DNA of 64,000 bases from Thalassobacillus devorans (GTDB taxonomy: Bacteria > Bacillota > Bacilli > Bacillales > Halobacillaceae), in contig NZ_FXEH01000006.1 of the NCBI RefSeq assembly GCF_900176565.1, positions 248,001-312,000 of the forward strand, in the 5' to 3' direction. Positions 26,701 through 34,701 of this stretch are shown here, piece after piece. A model generated the notes under the pieces. It ran no database searches. It had not been told where the DNA came from and worked only from the letters and a program-made list of their open reading frames with translations. A program made the position numbers and the translations under genes. Numbering within the stretch: the first letter of the stretch is position 1; each line of letters starts with the position of its first letter.

Positions 26701-27156
26701 TTAATCGAATGCGTCGATTGCTGGAAGGCAAGTCACGTGGCAGAAGCAGTCAAGATCAACGCTGATGCAGATGCCTGTCGTGCGCAGGTTGCCTGTTTTT
26801 TGTTCAACTGGATCACACGGATTGTCGTCGCTGTCACCTGGTGTACGCAGTAGTTCAAGTGTAGCACAGCAATCTTTGTCAACATCTTTCACGCGGAAGT
26901 AGAAGCTTCCTACGATATCGCCGATGTTGTTGCGTGGTGCACCGAACCCTTTAAATGGTTTGCAGTTCCCTTTGCAGTATAGCAGTACTGGAACAGTGTC
27001 CAGGTTATTGCCTCCGGTTTCTCCCAGTAAGTCATTAATGGATTGCTCGCAACTCGTGTCACAGCACATAGATACGACATCTTCCTGAGCATCTACGATT
27101 TCACGCAGGATGTCGCATACACAGTTACCTGAGTCATGTTTTTTTCCACAGCCCAT
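26701..27156 (-). CDS. cotZ: Spore crust protein CotZ/CotY family
   Basis: 151 aa, Cys-rich (12 or more Cys). Family wording: CVCDILREIVDAQEDV near the N-terminus, the CDTSCEQSINDLLG segment, NTVP-like DTVPVLLYCKGNCKPFKGFG, GSFYFRVKDVDKDCCATLELL, and the C-terminal TGICISVDLDCFCHVTCLPA. CotY and CotZ build the disulfide-linked crust around the spore. Only one copy is seen here. It is read opposite to cotO and has its own SigK-type promoter. Confidence 0.92.
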   Translation of the reverse strand: MGCGKKHDSGNCVCDILREIVDAQEDVVSMCCDTSCEQSINDLLGETGGNNLDTVPVLLYCKGNCKPFKGFGAPRNNIGDIVGSFYFRVKDVDKDCCATLELLRTPGDSDDNPCDPVEQKTGNLRTTGICISVDLDCFCHVTCLPAIDAFD

Positions 27157-27197
27157 TGATATTCCCCTTTCGTCTGGTATTGACGTATTGTCTTTAA

Positions 27198-27224
27198 TAG
27201 AATATGAACTCTTGCCCTGATGGT
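27198..27224 (-). promoter_or_regulatory. SigK promoter of cotZ
   Basis: On the minus strand: cACc, 16 bp, CATATTCTA (CATANNNTA), about 40 bp before the ATG. Good match to the mother-cell late sigma factor consensus. Confidence 0.75.
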
Positions 27225-27283
27225 GTGGGCATTTGTCGAGTTTTTATCGATTCGTCTGGGGAATTTGTGGAACTGAAGCCCAT

Positions 27284-27310
27284 ACATATGTACCGAAGCC
27301 ACATAGACTA
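27284..27310 (+). promoter_or_regulatory. SigK promoter of the CotG-like gene
   Basis: AC at 27284-27285, 16 bp, CATAGACTA at 27302-27310. It lies 35 bp before the start codon and divergent from the cotZ promoter. Confidence 0.75.
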
Positions 27311-27345
27311 ATAAGGAATATTAGTAGTTAAAGGAGAGGAAACAT

Positions 27346-27813
27346 ATGTGTGATAACTGCAGCCATAAACACTATTATAAAGTGAACGAATTAATCGTTA
27401 AGGCTGATAAAGTCATCATCAAATCGGATAAAGATCATCACCACGATCGTCGTGGACGTGATGACCGCCGTGATGACCACCATGATCGTCGCCGGGCTCC
27501 ATTGTTCGGAGGGCGTCGTCACGATCACATGGAGAGCAGTTCAAGAAGAGGACACGATGACAGATTTGACCCGATCTTAGGTCGTCGTCGCCATCACGAT
27601 GGCATGGAAAGCAGCTCAAGAAGAGGGCGCCGTCATGATGACCACATGGAGAGCAGCTCAAGAAGAGGGCGCCGTCATGATGACCACATGGAAAGCAGCT
27701 CAAGAAGAGGGCGCGGTCACCATGACCACATGGAAAGCAGTTCGAGAAGAGGCGACGACGATCGCCGTGGAGGCAGAGAGGACCGCAAACACCGTCGCGG
27801 CCCTTGGTTCTAA
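27346..27813 (+). CDS. CotG-like Ser/Arg/His-rich repeat spore coat protein
   Basis: 155 aa, extremely rich in Arg, His, Asp and Ser. A short conserved N-terminus (MCDNCSHKHYYKVNELIVKA) with two Cys and a KVIIKSDKD strand precedes a repetitive body. The motif HMESSSRRG occurs five times, the last four at a 14-residue period (MESSSRRGRRHDDH). Such basic, Ser-rich tandem repeats resemble CotG, whose serines are phosphorylated by the coat kinase CotH in B. subtilis; that link is inference. A SigK promoter and neighbouring cotO/cotZ support a coat role. The ATG follows AAAGGAGAGG. Confidence 0.72.
   Translation: MCDNCSHKHYYKVNELIVKADKVIIKSDKDHHHDRRGRDDRRDDHHDRRRAPLFGGRRHDHMESSSRRGHDDRFDPILGRRRHHDGMESSSRRGRRHDDHMESSSRRGRRHDDHMESSSRRGRGHHDHMESSSRRGDDDRRGGREDRKHRRGPWF
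27604..27771 (+). repeat. 42-bp in-frame tandem repeats
   Basis: Units start at ATGGA(A/G)AGCAG at 27604, 27646, 27688 and 27730, exactly 42 bp apart; a fifth, older copy starts at 27529. The near identity of the first three units points to recent expansion. Confidence 0.9.
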
Positions 27814-27870
27814 GATTCGCCCCATCCACTGGATGGGCTACATACATCTGTTCATCAGGAGGATGATCGT

Positions 27871-28212
27871 TTGGAATGGACTTGGATGCACCTTATTTTA
27901 CTGACATTGGCCTGTTTCCGTCTGACCCGGCTAATCGTCGATGACAGCATCACCGAGTGGCTGCGTGCGCCTTTTCATCATTATATAGAAGAAACAGATG
28001 AAGCAGGCAATGTGGAAGTTTATGTGGAAGCGAAAGGAACGGGACTGCGTGCGTTTATTGGAGAATTACTAAGCTGCCACTGGTGTACAGGCGTTTGGGC
28101 GAGCGGAATGCTGCTAACCGGCTGGGCATTCCTTCCTTATTTTGACTGGGTGGTCGTATGGCTGGCTATCGCTGGAGCTGCTGCCATTCTCCGCGTCGCT
28201 TTGGATATATGA
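27871..28212 (+). CDS. yjcA: DUF1360 sporulation protein (YjcA)
   Basis: 113 aa from a TTG start at 27871, preceded by AGGAGG at 8 bases. DUF1360 features: a first helix with LACFRLTRLIVDDSITEWLR, a soluble loop, the CxWC motif LLSCHWCTGVW (about 68-78), and a C-terminal helix pair. Membrane protein made in the mother cell in B. subtilis. It follows the coat genes as in that genome. Confidence 0.85.
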   Translation: MEWTWMHLILLTLACFRLTRLIVDDSITEWLRAPFHHYIEETDEAGNVEVYVEAKGTGLRAFIGELLSCHWCTGVWASGMLLTGWAFLPYFDWVVVWLAIAGAAAILRVALDI

Positions 28213-28266
28213 ACTACATCGATTTGCCAGAAGGGAATAGGATGTAGTAAAAAAGGAATGACTCCT

Positions 28267-28356
28267 ATGCATAAACAATCAGGCAAGCAAGTGAAGCCAG
28301 CGAAAAGGCCGCGTAAAAAGAAAGAATGCGGCTGTGGAAAGAAGGCGAGAACATGA
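28267..28356 (+). CDS. Very small basic Cys protein, unknown
   Basis: 29 aa (MHKQSGKQVKPAKRPRKKKE then CGCGKKART), 11 Lys/Arg-type residues and a CGC motif. An AAAAAAGGAATG stretch lies upstream. The stop codon overlaps the start of the next gene (ATGA), which argues for real translation. The neighbours are sporulation genes, so a spore role is possible but unproven. Confidence 0.5.
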   Translation: MHKQSGKQVKPAKRPRKKKECGCGKKART

Positions 28357-28556
28357 ATTTCCGTCACATGCGTAAAATGATCGATGAAATTGATTATATG
28401 ATCACGTCCAAGCCGAATTTAAAAAAACCGGAAAAGACGATGGCAGAGTTTGAGCAGATGATGGTCTCTCTGGAAAAACTGCTGACGAAACAGATTGGCG
28501 AGTTCGAAAAGAAGACAGAAAGTAAGCATGACCGGATCAGGAAATTTTTTGAATAG
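28353..28556 (+). CDS. Small coiled-coil protein, unknown
   Basis: 67 aa from the ATG at 28353, overlapping the preceding stop; a ribosome site AAGAAGGCGAG lies inside the preceding gene. Composition is helical and charged (EFEQMMVSLEKLLTKQIGEF), likely a short coiled coil. Unrecognised. Probably translated with the 29-aa gene. Confidence 0.55.
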   Translation: MNFRHMRKMIDEIDYMITSKPNLKKPEKTMAEFEQMMVSLEKLLTKQIGEFEKKTESKHDRIRKFFE

Positions 28557-28631
28557 CCCCCGTAAAAGGGAGCGCTTCCACGTATATATCTAGTAAGTTA
28601 TGGGTATGTATTCTGTAAGGAGGGGAGCTCC

Positions 28632-28904
28632 ATGGGCTACATGTTACCAGTATCGATGTATCAGTATGATGATTACCAAGAGCGAACCGTTAAACCGAAG
28701 GCATCACCTTTCCAATATGCCAACGTCCACAAAGTGACGTTGGATAACCGTCATCTGCAGATGCGGGAAATGGTGAGGACGAACGGGAAATTACCGAATA
28801 AAAATAAAAAACTCCATGCACCGGATGATCTGCATGCAGCTTACTCGGAAAAAGTTTATGCCGAGATGACAGGAAAAGGACGACACTTCAGCGAAACTAT
28901 TTAA
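28632..28904 (+). CDS. Small hydrophilic protein, unknown
   Basis: 90 aa. The N-terminus MGYMLPVSMYQYDDYQERT is Tyr/Met-rich; the rest is basic and helical (KLPNKNKKLHAPDDLHAAYSEKVYAEMTGKG). AAGGAGGGGAG precedes the ATG. No membrane segment. Position next to coat genes and before an MBL hydrolase suggests a sporulation-linked gene, but I do not recognise it. Confidence 0.6.
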   Translation: MGYMLPVSMYQYDDYQERTVKPKASPFQYANVHKVTLDNRHLQMREMVRTNGKLPNKNKKLHAPDDLHAAYSEKVYAEMTGKGRHFSETI

Positions 28905-28934
28905 TAGGTTTGCTGAAAGGAGTCGTTCTTTTTT

Positions 28935-29831
28935 ATGGAAATGAACCAAATCAATGCGCATTGCTATTATTTTCATAGTGCGGTTAATATCGGATACGTC
29001 CATAACGGGGAAGAAGGGATGATCATCGATGCCGGGATTGATAAATCGGCGATCAAGAAAGTGATCAAGGGTTTGAAAGAGCATTCCCTGCCAATCACCC
29101 ACTTGTTCATCACCCATGCCCATGCGGATCATTATGGGGGAGCACAGTACCTTCAGGAAAACTTCGATGTCCGTACGATAGCCCCGAAGTTCGAAGCGGC
29201 TATCCTTGAAAATCCGTCGCTCGAACCGTTGTACTTGTTCGGGGGCAATGACCCGCTCGATGAATTAAGGAATAAGTTTCTGGAAGGACCTCCCGTCCGG
29301 ATTGATGACCAGGTGAGGGAAGGAAGTTTTACATTCGGAACATTCGAGTTGGAGACGTACTTGCTTCCTGGACACAGCTATCACCAGCTGGCTGTAAAGG
29401 TTTTTGATGTGTTATATGCGGCGGACAGCTATTTTGAAGCGGCTCAACTGGAGAAACACAAGATCCCTTATATTACGGATGCCGCTTTGACGATTGAAAG
29501 TCTGGAGCGTCTGAAAGAGATCCCGTCTGATGGTGCTGTGCCCGGTCATGGAGAGTATGAAACGGATTTCAAAACAACCGTCCAGAAAAATATTGATTAC
29601 CATGTCGTGCTGCTGACGTGGCTTGAGAATTATATCGGGGAGCATCCGAATGGGGTCAGTCATGAAAACATTATCGCTGCGATGTGTGATTCGTTTGGTG
29701 TAGAAAATAACCAGCTGGGCCAGTGGCTGTTGTACCGGACCGCTGTAACTGCTTATTTGATAGGTGCTGTTAAAGAAGAAACGATTAATTATGCCATCGA
29801 AGGAAACCGGTGGGTGTTCAAAACTTTATAA
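28935..29831 (+). CDS. MBL-fold metallo-hydrolase
   Basis: 298 aa. Zinc motif HxHxDH is in LFITHAHADHYGG (about residues 56-67), with later ligands in LPGHSYHQLAV, YAADSYF and PGHGEYETDF. The C-terminal 90 residues form a helical winged-helix-like tail as in many class-B hydrolases (LACTB2-like). The substrate is unknown. AAAGGAG lies about 13 bases upstream, rather far; an in-frame ATG at 28941 would be 6 bases farther. Confidence 0.85.
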   Translation: MEMNQINAHCYYFHSAVNIGYVHNGEEGMIIDAGIDKSAIKKVIKGLKEHSLPITHLFITHAHADHYGGAQYLQENFDVRTIAPKFEAAILENPSLEPLYLFGGNDPLDELRNKFLEGPPVRIDDQVREGSFTFGTFELETYLLPGHSYHQLAVKVFDVLYAADSYFEAAQLEKHKIPYITDAALTIESLERLKEIPSDGAVPGHGEYETDFKTTVQKNIDYHVVLLTWLENYIGEHPNGVSHENIIAAMCDSFGVENNQLGQWLLYRTAVTAYLIGAVKEETINYAIEGNRWVFKTL

Positions 29832-29833
29832 AT

Positions 29834-29881
29834 AAAAGTACCCCGGGGCCTCCAGATATTGGAGGGCTCCGGGGTACTTTT
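29834..29881. terminator. Bidirectional terminator
   Basis: AAAAGTACCCCGG pairs with CCGGGGTACTTTT around a second short stem (CCTCC/GGAGG). Serves the MBL gene and the convergent DUF421 gene. Confidence 0.9.
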
Positions 29882-29882
29882 C

Positions 29883-30569
29883 TCAGTTGTAGGGGAGGAC
29901 ATACAGGTCCTCTCCTTCTTTATATTCGGCGAATAGAACATCGGTATAATCGGTGATTTCCTGCTGCTGCAGCTGGGTCAGCAGCCAGTTTTTATCAAAC
30001 CCTGCTTCTTTTAAATTGTCCCAAAGTACTTCGCCATCACTGATGAACGCCATCGGCAGTGGGGTCGGCTGGGGGGCAAGGTTCAAGTCACTGCGCGTCG
30101 GGTTTTGATCCATCGATTTCTTCAAAACAGAAATCGACCCATCTGTTTCCATCACGGCGTACTCTACTTCTTGAATCGAAAACACATCTTTAGCTCTCAG
30201 CAAATGCTGAAGCTGATTTATATCAAGCTTATTTTGTTTCAATTCGTCATAGGCAATTTTTCCTTTATGGATAACAATCGACGGCTGACCCTCCAGGAAT
30301 CCCCGTGTACCTTTCAGTTTTTGTGTGATCAGTTCTGTCACATACATGAGCACACCCCAGGTCAATATCGCAAATCCAATTTGTAACACACCGACATCAG
30401 GGTCATAGAGCGCATTACCGACCAGCTCACCAAGAAGGATGGCTGAAATAAAATCGAACGGGGTAATTTGGTTGAATTGGGACTTTCCTAGCACTTTGGT
30501 CAAAAGGAATAAAGCAGCGAAGCCGAATGAGGCTTCTATGAATATGCGTAAATAATCCATCATGATCAC
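29883..30569 (-). CDS. DUF421 membrane protein (YetF-like)
   Basis: 228 aa. Three N-terminal helices contain the DUF421 signature LTKVLGKSQFNQITPFDFI and LLGELVGNALYD. The cytosolic domain (about 90-228) carries RGFLEGQPSIVIHKGKI, with a second subdomain (DGEVLWDNLKEAGFDKNWL). Function of the family is not settled; some members are germination or stress proteins. Start GTG 30569 or ATG 30563; AGGAG is upstream of both. Confidence 0.85.
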   Translation of the reverse strand: MIMMDYLRIFIEASFGFAALFLLTKVLGKSQFNQITPFDFISAILLGELVGNALYDPDVGVLQIGFAILTWGVLMYVTELITQKLKGTRGFLEGQPSIVIHKGKIAYDELKQNKLDINQLQHLLRAKDVFSIQEVEYAVMETDGSISVLKKSMDQNPTRSDLNLAPQPTPLPMAFISDGEVLWDNLKEAGFDKNWLLTQLQQQEITDYTDVLFAEYKEGEDLYVLPYN

Positions 30570-30621
30570 GTTCCTTCTCCTCTGCTTTTAACCATTGTAG
30601 ACAGAGAACGACGGACCTATA

Positions 30622-30653
30622 CAAAAAACCTGGAAGATCTTGCTCTTCCAGGT
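30622..30653 (-). terminator. Terminator after yjcF
   Basis: ACCTGGAAGA and TCTTCCAGGT pair; on the minus strand TTTTTTG follows. Confidence 0.88.
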
Positions 30654-30659
30654 CGAAAA

Positions 30660-31085
30660 TCAGTCTAATTTTTTTATCATGGTTACGTGAGGAATGCCGG
30701 CATCCATAAATTCCCTGGAAATCGTTTCATAACCGAGGGCACGGTAAAATTCTTCCGCATGGGTTTGAGCGTTCAATTTCGCCTGTTTCAACCCTTCTTT
30801 TCGGATGCGTTTCTCCATAGCTTCGATCATCTGTTTACCAAAAGACTGTCCGCGGAAATCCTTCTGGACGCAAATCCGTTCCAGCTTTCCGTTTTCATTG
30901 ACAAACCGGAGGCGGGCAGCTGCGATCGGCTGTTTATTTTCATAGCCGACGAAGTGGACGGCTGTATCATCATGCTCATCCAGTTCCAGGTCTTCCGGTA
31001 CCTGCTGTTCTTCGATGAAAACCGTGCGGCGTACGCCGAAGGCATCTTTTAATTGCTGCTCATTCTCGACGTTTTCTATTAACAT
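30660..31085 (-). CDS. yjcF: GNAT family N-acetyltransferase (YjcF)
   Basis: 141 aa from the ATG at 31085, after GAAGGGTGATAG. The GNAT CoA motif is RICVQKDFRGQSFGKQMIEAM (split here), and the closing motif is AEEFYRALGYET. It follows yjcG with a 4-base gap and belongs to the yjcH-yjcG-yjcF run seen in B. subtilis. Substrate unknown. Confidence 0.88.
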   Translation of the reverse strand: MLIENVENEQQLKDAFGVRRTVFIEEQQVPEDLELDEHDDTAVHFVGYENKQPIAAARLRFVNENGKLERICVQKDFRGQSFGKQMIEAMEKRIRKEGLKQAKLNAQTHAEEFYRALGYETISREFMDAGIPHVTMIKKLD

Positions 31086-31089
31086 TCTA

Positions 31090-31599
31090 TCACCCTTCAC
31101 CAAGGACGAATGTTTCATAGACCGTCCAGGAGCCATTTTCCAATTGATATAGCAGCTGGAAACGATCGACCGTTTCTTTCAGTTCAAATCCACCCATTCG
31201 AAGACTACCGTATACATCAGAGAATTCATCATCCGAAAGCTTCTGGGCGATCGTAATATGGGGGACGAAAGAATGCTCGGATTTACCTGGAAGCTTTGCC
31301 TCAAGTTTTTCATTAACCGTCATGATTACCTCTGCCGGCTCCACTTTCAAATAGATCGCATTCGTGACAGGAGCAAACGAGCTGACCTTATTGATTTCAA
31401 TATCAAATGGTTTTGTTTCTTTAGCGATCTCCTTCAAATGCGGTACCACTTCCTTGATTTCGCTATCCTCTGCCTCAAATGGATCCTTCAACGTAATATG
31501 TGGTGGAATCAAGGCATAATGCGGGTCGTAACGTTTCCGATAAGAGTTTGCGACATCCTGGATTTTTTTCGGTGGAAAAATGGCGATACCATACTTCAT
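31090..31599 (-). CDS. yjcG: 2H phosphoesterase / RNA ligase-like protein (YjcG)
   Basis: 169 aa. The two HxT/S motifs that define the 2H superfamily are present: [10 protein letters not shown] (about residue 33) and [10 protein letters not shown] (about 113). Such enzymes act on 2',3'-cyclic or 2'-5' phosphodiesters; the biological substrate of YjcG is unknown. AGGAGGG precedes the ATG. Confidence 0.9.
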   Translation of the reverse strand: MKYGIAIFPPKKIQDVANSYRKRYDPHYALIPPHITLKDPFEAEDSEIKEVVPHLKEIAKETKPFDIEINKVSSFAPVTNAIYLKVEPAEVIMTVNEKLEAKLPGKSEHSFVPHITIAQKLSDDEFSDVYGSLRMGGFELKETVDRFQLLYQLENGSWTVYETFVLGEG

Positions 31600-31714
31600 T
31601 GGAAAACCCTCCTAAATATAATGTTGCTGATTATATTTCGTGTTGAATGCAAAGTCGATTGGTCAGTTTTAAGCTGATATTATTATACCAAAAATTACTT
31701 TTTCGTACATAGGC

Positions 31715-32440
31715 TTACGGTCGGAACATCGTCACCAGAGCGCGCTCCATATCCTGCTGCCAATATTTCCAAGTGTGCCTGCCATCGAGCTCGTGGAAAA
31801 AGTAGGTGAGCGGCTTCCTGTTGAGGACATCGCGAAGCTCATGATTCGGTGTCACAAAATCCTTCCGATCCCCATCGGTCGTCGGTACATCGGTTTCTTC
31901 ATTTCCGATTGTATGGTAGATGGCGAGGGAGGAAAGATCCTTGCTGTTCTGGACTTTTTCCATTACACGTTCATTGACGAACGGCGACTGCATGATGACA
32001 TTACCGAACGTGCTTGGATATTTAAGTGCTGTCATCAGGGACACTGTCCCGCCGAGCGAATCTCCCATCAGCGTGCGGCCGCTGCCCATATGGTAGCCCG
32101 GAAGCTCTTCATCGAGGAGCGGGGCGACCTCATTGACGAGAAACTTGATATAAGCGTCCTGTTTCTCGCCATTCGGGTGGTATTTGTCCTGACGGTCATA
32201 TTTATCCTTATAATGAATGCCGACAAAAATGGTATCAGCAATCCGTTTCTTTTCATGGAGTTTATCGCTCAGCGTCGCGACCCGGCCCATTTGGAAATAG
32301 TCGTCACCATCCTGCATGATCGCGATATGATACTTATAAAGCGGCGAATAATTCTCCGGCAGATAAACCTTCAGGGTCAATGTTTCATCTAAATAGGAAC
32401 TATTGATCTCGAAATCCTTGAACGTACCAGCACGTCCCAA
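31715..32440 (-). CDS. yjcH: Alpha/beta-hydrolase esterase (YjcH)
   Basis: 241 aa from a TTG at 32440, 8 bases after GGAGG; the upstream ATG at 32455 overlaps the ribosome site. Esterase D/Fes-like fold: VYLPENYSPLYKYHIAIMQD, the oxyanion/substrate strand FVGIHYKDKYDRQDKYHP, the nucleophile Ser in LMGDSLGGTVS (about 120), and the catalytic His in ELDGRHTWKYW. It probably cleaves an ester of unknown identity. Confidence 0.87.
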   Translation of the reverse strand: MGRAGTFKDFEINSSYLDETLTLKVYLPENYSPLYKYHIAIMQDGDDYFQMGRVATLSDKLHEKKRIADTIFVGIHYKDKYDRQDKYHPNGEKQDAYIKFLVNEVAPLLDEELPGYHMGSGRTLMGDSLGGTVSLMTALKYPSTFGNVIMQSPFVNERVMEKVQNSKDLSSLAIYHTIGNEETDVPTTDGDRKDFVTPNHELRDVLNRKPLTYFFHELDGRHTWKYWQQDMERALVTMFRP

Positions 32441-32632
32441 AACGAACACCTCCAAAAAACGACAACTTATCTATAAATGTAACATACCCATTTTATCATA
32501 TCATTTTCAAAAAAGTAGAACAGGTCTGACGATTGTCACAGAATTGAAAACTCCTCTACGGAAGTGCAAGGTCCCGGGGTTCCCGCGGAACGGAGGTTTT
32601 CTCGAAATGATAAAAAAATTGTCGATAAGTTA

Positions 32633-32661
32633 TTGACACATAAATGAAATCATATTATATT
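32633..32661 (+). promoter_or_regulatory. SigA promoter of tRNA-Val
   Basis: TTGACA (32633-32638), 17 bp, TATATT (32656-32661); a strong match 35 bp before the tRNA. Confidence 0.85.
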
Positions 32662-32695
32662 AGTACATGTCCCATTCACGACAACTTCATCCCAT

Positions 32696-32768
32696 GATTC
32701 CGTAGCTCAGCTGGGAGAGCGCCACCTTGACAGGGTGGAGGTCGTTGGTTCGAGCCCAATCGGAATCA
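32696..32768 (+). tRNA. tRNA-Val (GAC)
   Basis: Full cloverleaf: acceptor GATTCCG/CGGAATC with discriminator A, D-arm GCTC/GAGC, anticodon stem CCACC/GGTGG with loop TTGACAG (anticodon GAC, valine), T-arm with GGTTCGAGCCC-like loop. CCA is not encoded. It stands alone with its own promoter and terminator. Confidence 0.95.
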
Positions 32769-32776
32769 CTAAGTCT

Positions 32777-32825
32777 TAAAAGCCTCTGGCCGTTGATCCT
32801 GCAACGGTCAGGGGCTTTTTATTTT
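32777..32825 (+). terminator. Terminator after tRNA-Val
   Basis: AAAAGCCTCTGGCCGTTG pairs with CAACGGTCAGGGGCTTTTT. The 240 bp that follow (32826-33063) hold no gene that I can support. Confidence 0.92.
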
Positions 32826-33063
32826 ACCCTCGGTTACTGGCAGGTGGGGAGCAGCCGAGCTTTTACTGCCCTATCTTAATCATATACTGACTTAACACGT
32901 GCCTATACCTACCTAACTCGCAGAGATACCCAACATAACGACTTAACATCTAGGTTGAATTTCCATTCGTACAAGCAAATTTAATATTGAAATCTCAGTT
33001 TTTTATGTAATAATGGAAAAATACCTAAAAGTTGTTAGAAAATTGCATCAAGGAGGAATCGGT

Positions 33064-34314
33064 ATGTCTGATACCAGGACGGCGTTGATCGTCGGCGGGG
33101 GGATTGGCGGGCTTGTGACTGCTCTTAAACTTCACCGCGTTGGCGTGTCAGTGCGTGTATTTGAAAGCGTAGAAACGATTAAGGCATTAGGCGTGGGGAT
33201 TAATCTTTTACCTCATGCGGTGAAGGTTCTGACAGAACTGGGTCTGGATGATGAGCTAAAAGAGGCAGGACTTCCAACTGCAGAGCTGATGTATGTTAAT
33301 AAATTCGGCCAGAAGATTTGGCAGGAGGACCGGGGCTTGAATGCCGGCTACAAATGGCCGCAATACTCCATCCATCGGGGACGTCTGCAGATGTTATTAC
33401 TGAATGCAGTCAAACAACGATTGGGCGAGAATGCAGTACATACCGGTCATCATCTGACGTCATTTCAAATGTTTGGTGACAAGGTGACCGCTCATTTTGA
33501 AAATAAAAAAACGGGAAAACATGCCGGTACGTATAGTGCCGATACAATGATTGCAGCGGATGGCATCCATTCTGCCGTGCGTAAATTCTATTACCCTAAT
33601 GAGGGAGAGCCGAAATTCAGCGGCAGGATTTTATGGCGTGGCATAACAGAATCTACTCCGTTTTTAACTGGCAAGTCGATGATTATGGCAGGCTATCAGG
33701 ATCAGAAGTTTGTTGCTTATCCTGTTTGTCCTAAGGCTGACGAAAAAGGGCGCTCCCTGGTCAACTGGATTGCTGAACTTACGGTTGGTGATGAGCTGTT
33801 ATCGCGTGCCGACTGGAACAGGAAAATAGATAAGGAGAAATTTGCCCCTCATTTTGCCGGATGGGATTTTGGCTGGTTGGATGTACCGCAGCTGATTGAG
33901 GAGACAGATGCGGTTTATGAATTTCCGATGGTAGACCGTGACCCGGTGCCTCGCTGGACATTCGGTCGTGTAACGTTGCTTGGAGATGCTGCCCACCCGA
34001 TGTATCCGATTGGGTCAAATGGAGCTTCACAGGCGATTCTTGACGCTGATGCTTTAGCAAAGTCTATGGCAGAACAGCCGAATACAGAATCTGCTTTGCG
34101 GGCTTATGAACAGGAAAGACTGGAACCTACTTCGAATATTGTCCGGACCAACCGGCAAAACGGGCCGGAAGTGGTCATGCAAATTGTTGAAGAACGTGCG
34201 CCTCAGGGATTTAATCAATTAGAAGATGTAATCACTTATGAGGAACTAGCAGGAATCGCAAATAAATATAAGAAACTTGCCGGCTTTGACCGGGAGACTT
34301 TGAATAGTAAATAG
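33064..34314 (+). CDS. FAD-dependent aromatic monooxygenase
   Basis: 416 aa from the ATG at 33064, after AAGGAGGAATC. Group A flavoprotein hydroxylase: FAD motif GGGIGGLVTALKLHRVG at residues 8-24, then the second FAD motif LLGDAAHPMYPIGSNGASQA (about 308-327), with a DG motif (IAADGIHSAVRK) near 175. It hydroxylates an aromatic ring using NAD(P)H and O2; it resembles salicylate or 3-hydroxybenzoate hydroxylases. It is the first gene of a likely operon with a Dabb protein and an aromatic-acid permease. Confidence 0.85.
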   Translation: MSDTRTALIVGGGIGGLVTALKLHRVGVSVRVFESVETIKALGVGINLLPHAVKVLTELGLDDELKEAGLPTAELMYVNKFGQKIWQEDRGLNAGYKWPQYSIHRGRLQMLLLNAVKQRLGENAVHTGHHLTSFQMFGDKVTAHFENKKTGKHAGTYSADTMIAADGIHSAVRKFYYPNEGEPKFSGRILWRGITESTPFLTGKSMIMAGYQDQKFVAYPVCPKADEKGRSLVNWIAELTVGDELLSRADWNRKIDKEKFAPHFAGWDFGWLDVPQLIEETDAVYEFPMVDRDPVPRWTFGRVTLLGDAAHPMYPIGSNGASQAILDADALAKSMAEQPNTESALRAYEQERLEPTSNIVRTNRQNGPEVVMQIVEERAPQGFNQLEDVITYEELAGIANKYKKLAGFDRETLNSK

Positions 34315-34324
34315 GAGTGCAGTT

Positions 34325-34618
34325 ATGATAGAACACATTGTATTAGTGAAGTTCTCTGAGGAAACCACAAAGGAACAAAAGCAGGAGTTGATCCGCCGGA
34401 CACTTAATTTGAAGCATATCATTCCTGGGATTGTGGATATTCAGCAGGGACTCAATTTTTCAGATCGGAGCCAGGGATATGAAGTCGGGCTAACGGTGCG
34501 GTTTAAGGACAGGGAGTCTTTGGAAAACTATGGTCCACATCCCGCGCACCAGGAAATAGTCTCATATTTGAAGCGAATTGGTATGAAGGACAGTATCATC
34601 GTCGATTTTGAAATTTAA
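34325..34618 (+). CDS. Dabb (stress-responsive A/B barrel) family protein
   Basis: 97 aa. The dimeric alpha/beta barrel wording is clear: MIEHIVLVKFSEETT at the start and YGPHPAHQEIVSYLK near residue 75. Such proteins include small hydrolases and cyclases that act on aromatic or polyketide compounds; the location between a ring hydroxylase and an aromatic-acid transporter suggests a catabolic role (inference). GGAGTGCAGTT precedes the ATG; the gap to the monooxygenase is 10 bp. Confidence 0.85.
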   Translation: MIEHIVLVKFSEETTKEQKQELIRRTLNLKHIIPGIVDIQQGLNFSDRSQGYEVGLTVRFKDRESLENYGPHPAHQEIVSYLKRIGMKDSIIVDFEI

Positions 34619-34701
34619 GCTTATTTTTTTATTCAGTTACTTTAATGCTTAAACGCGTTTTAGCTTTTAAGTATTAATTCGCACATCGCAGGGGGGATTT
34701 G

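Noticed and set aside
27419-27847. 142-aa minus-strand reading frame across the CotG-like gene
   Set aside because: It mirrors the repetitive plus-strand gene; there is no ribosome site, and its Cys/His-rich composition is a by-product of the repeats.
30660-32440. yjcF-yjcG-yjcH as a novel RNA repair cluster
   Set aside because: The trio is a conserved Bacillus neighbourhood; a 2H phosphoesterase beside a GNAT protein and an esterase is ordinary here.
32881-32950. Another ladder copy (ACTTAAC, CCTAACT, CATAACG words)
   Set aside because: The first two words are 21-22 bp apart, but the following ones are not in phase and the TGTCT core is missing.
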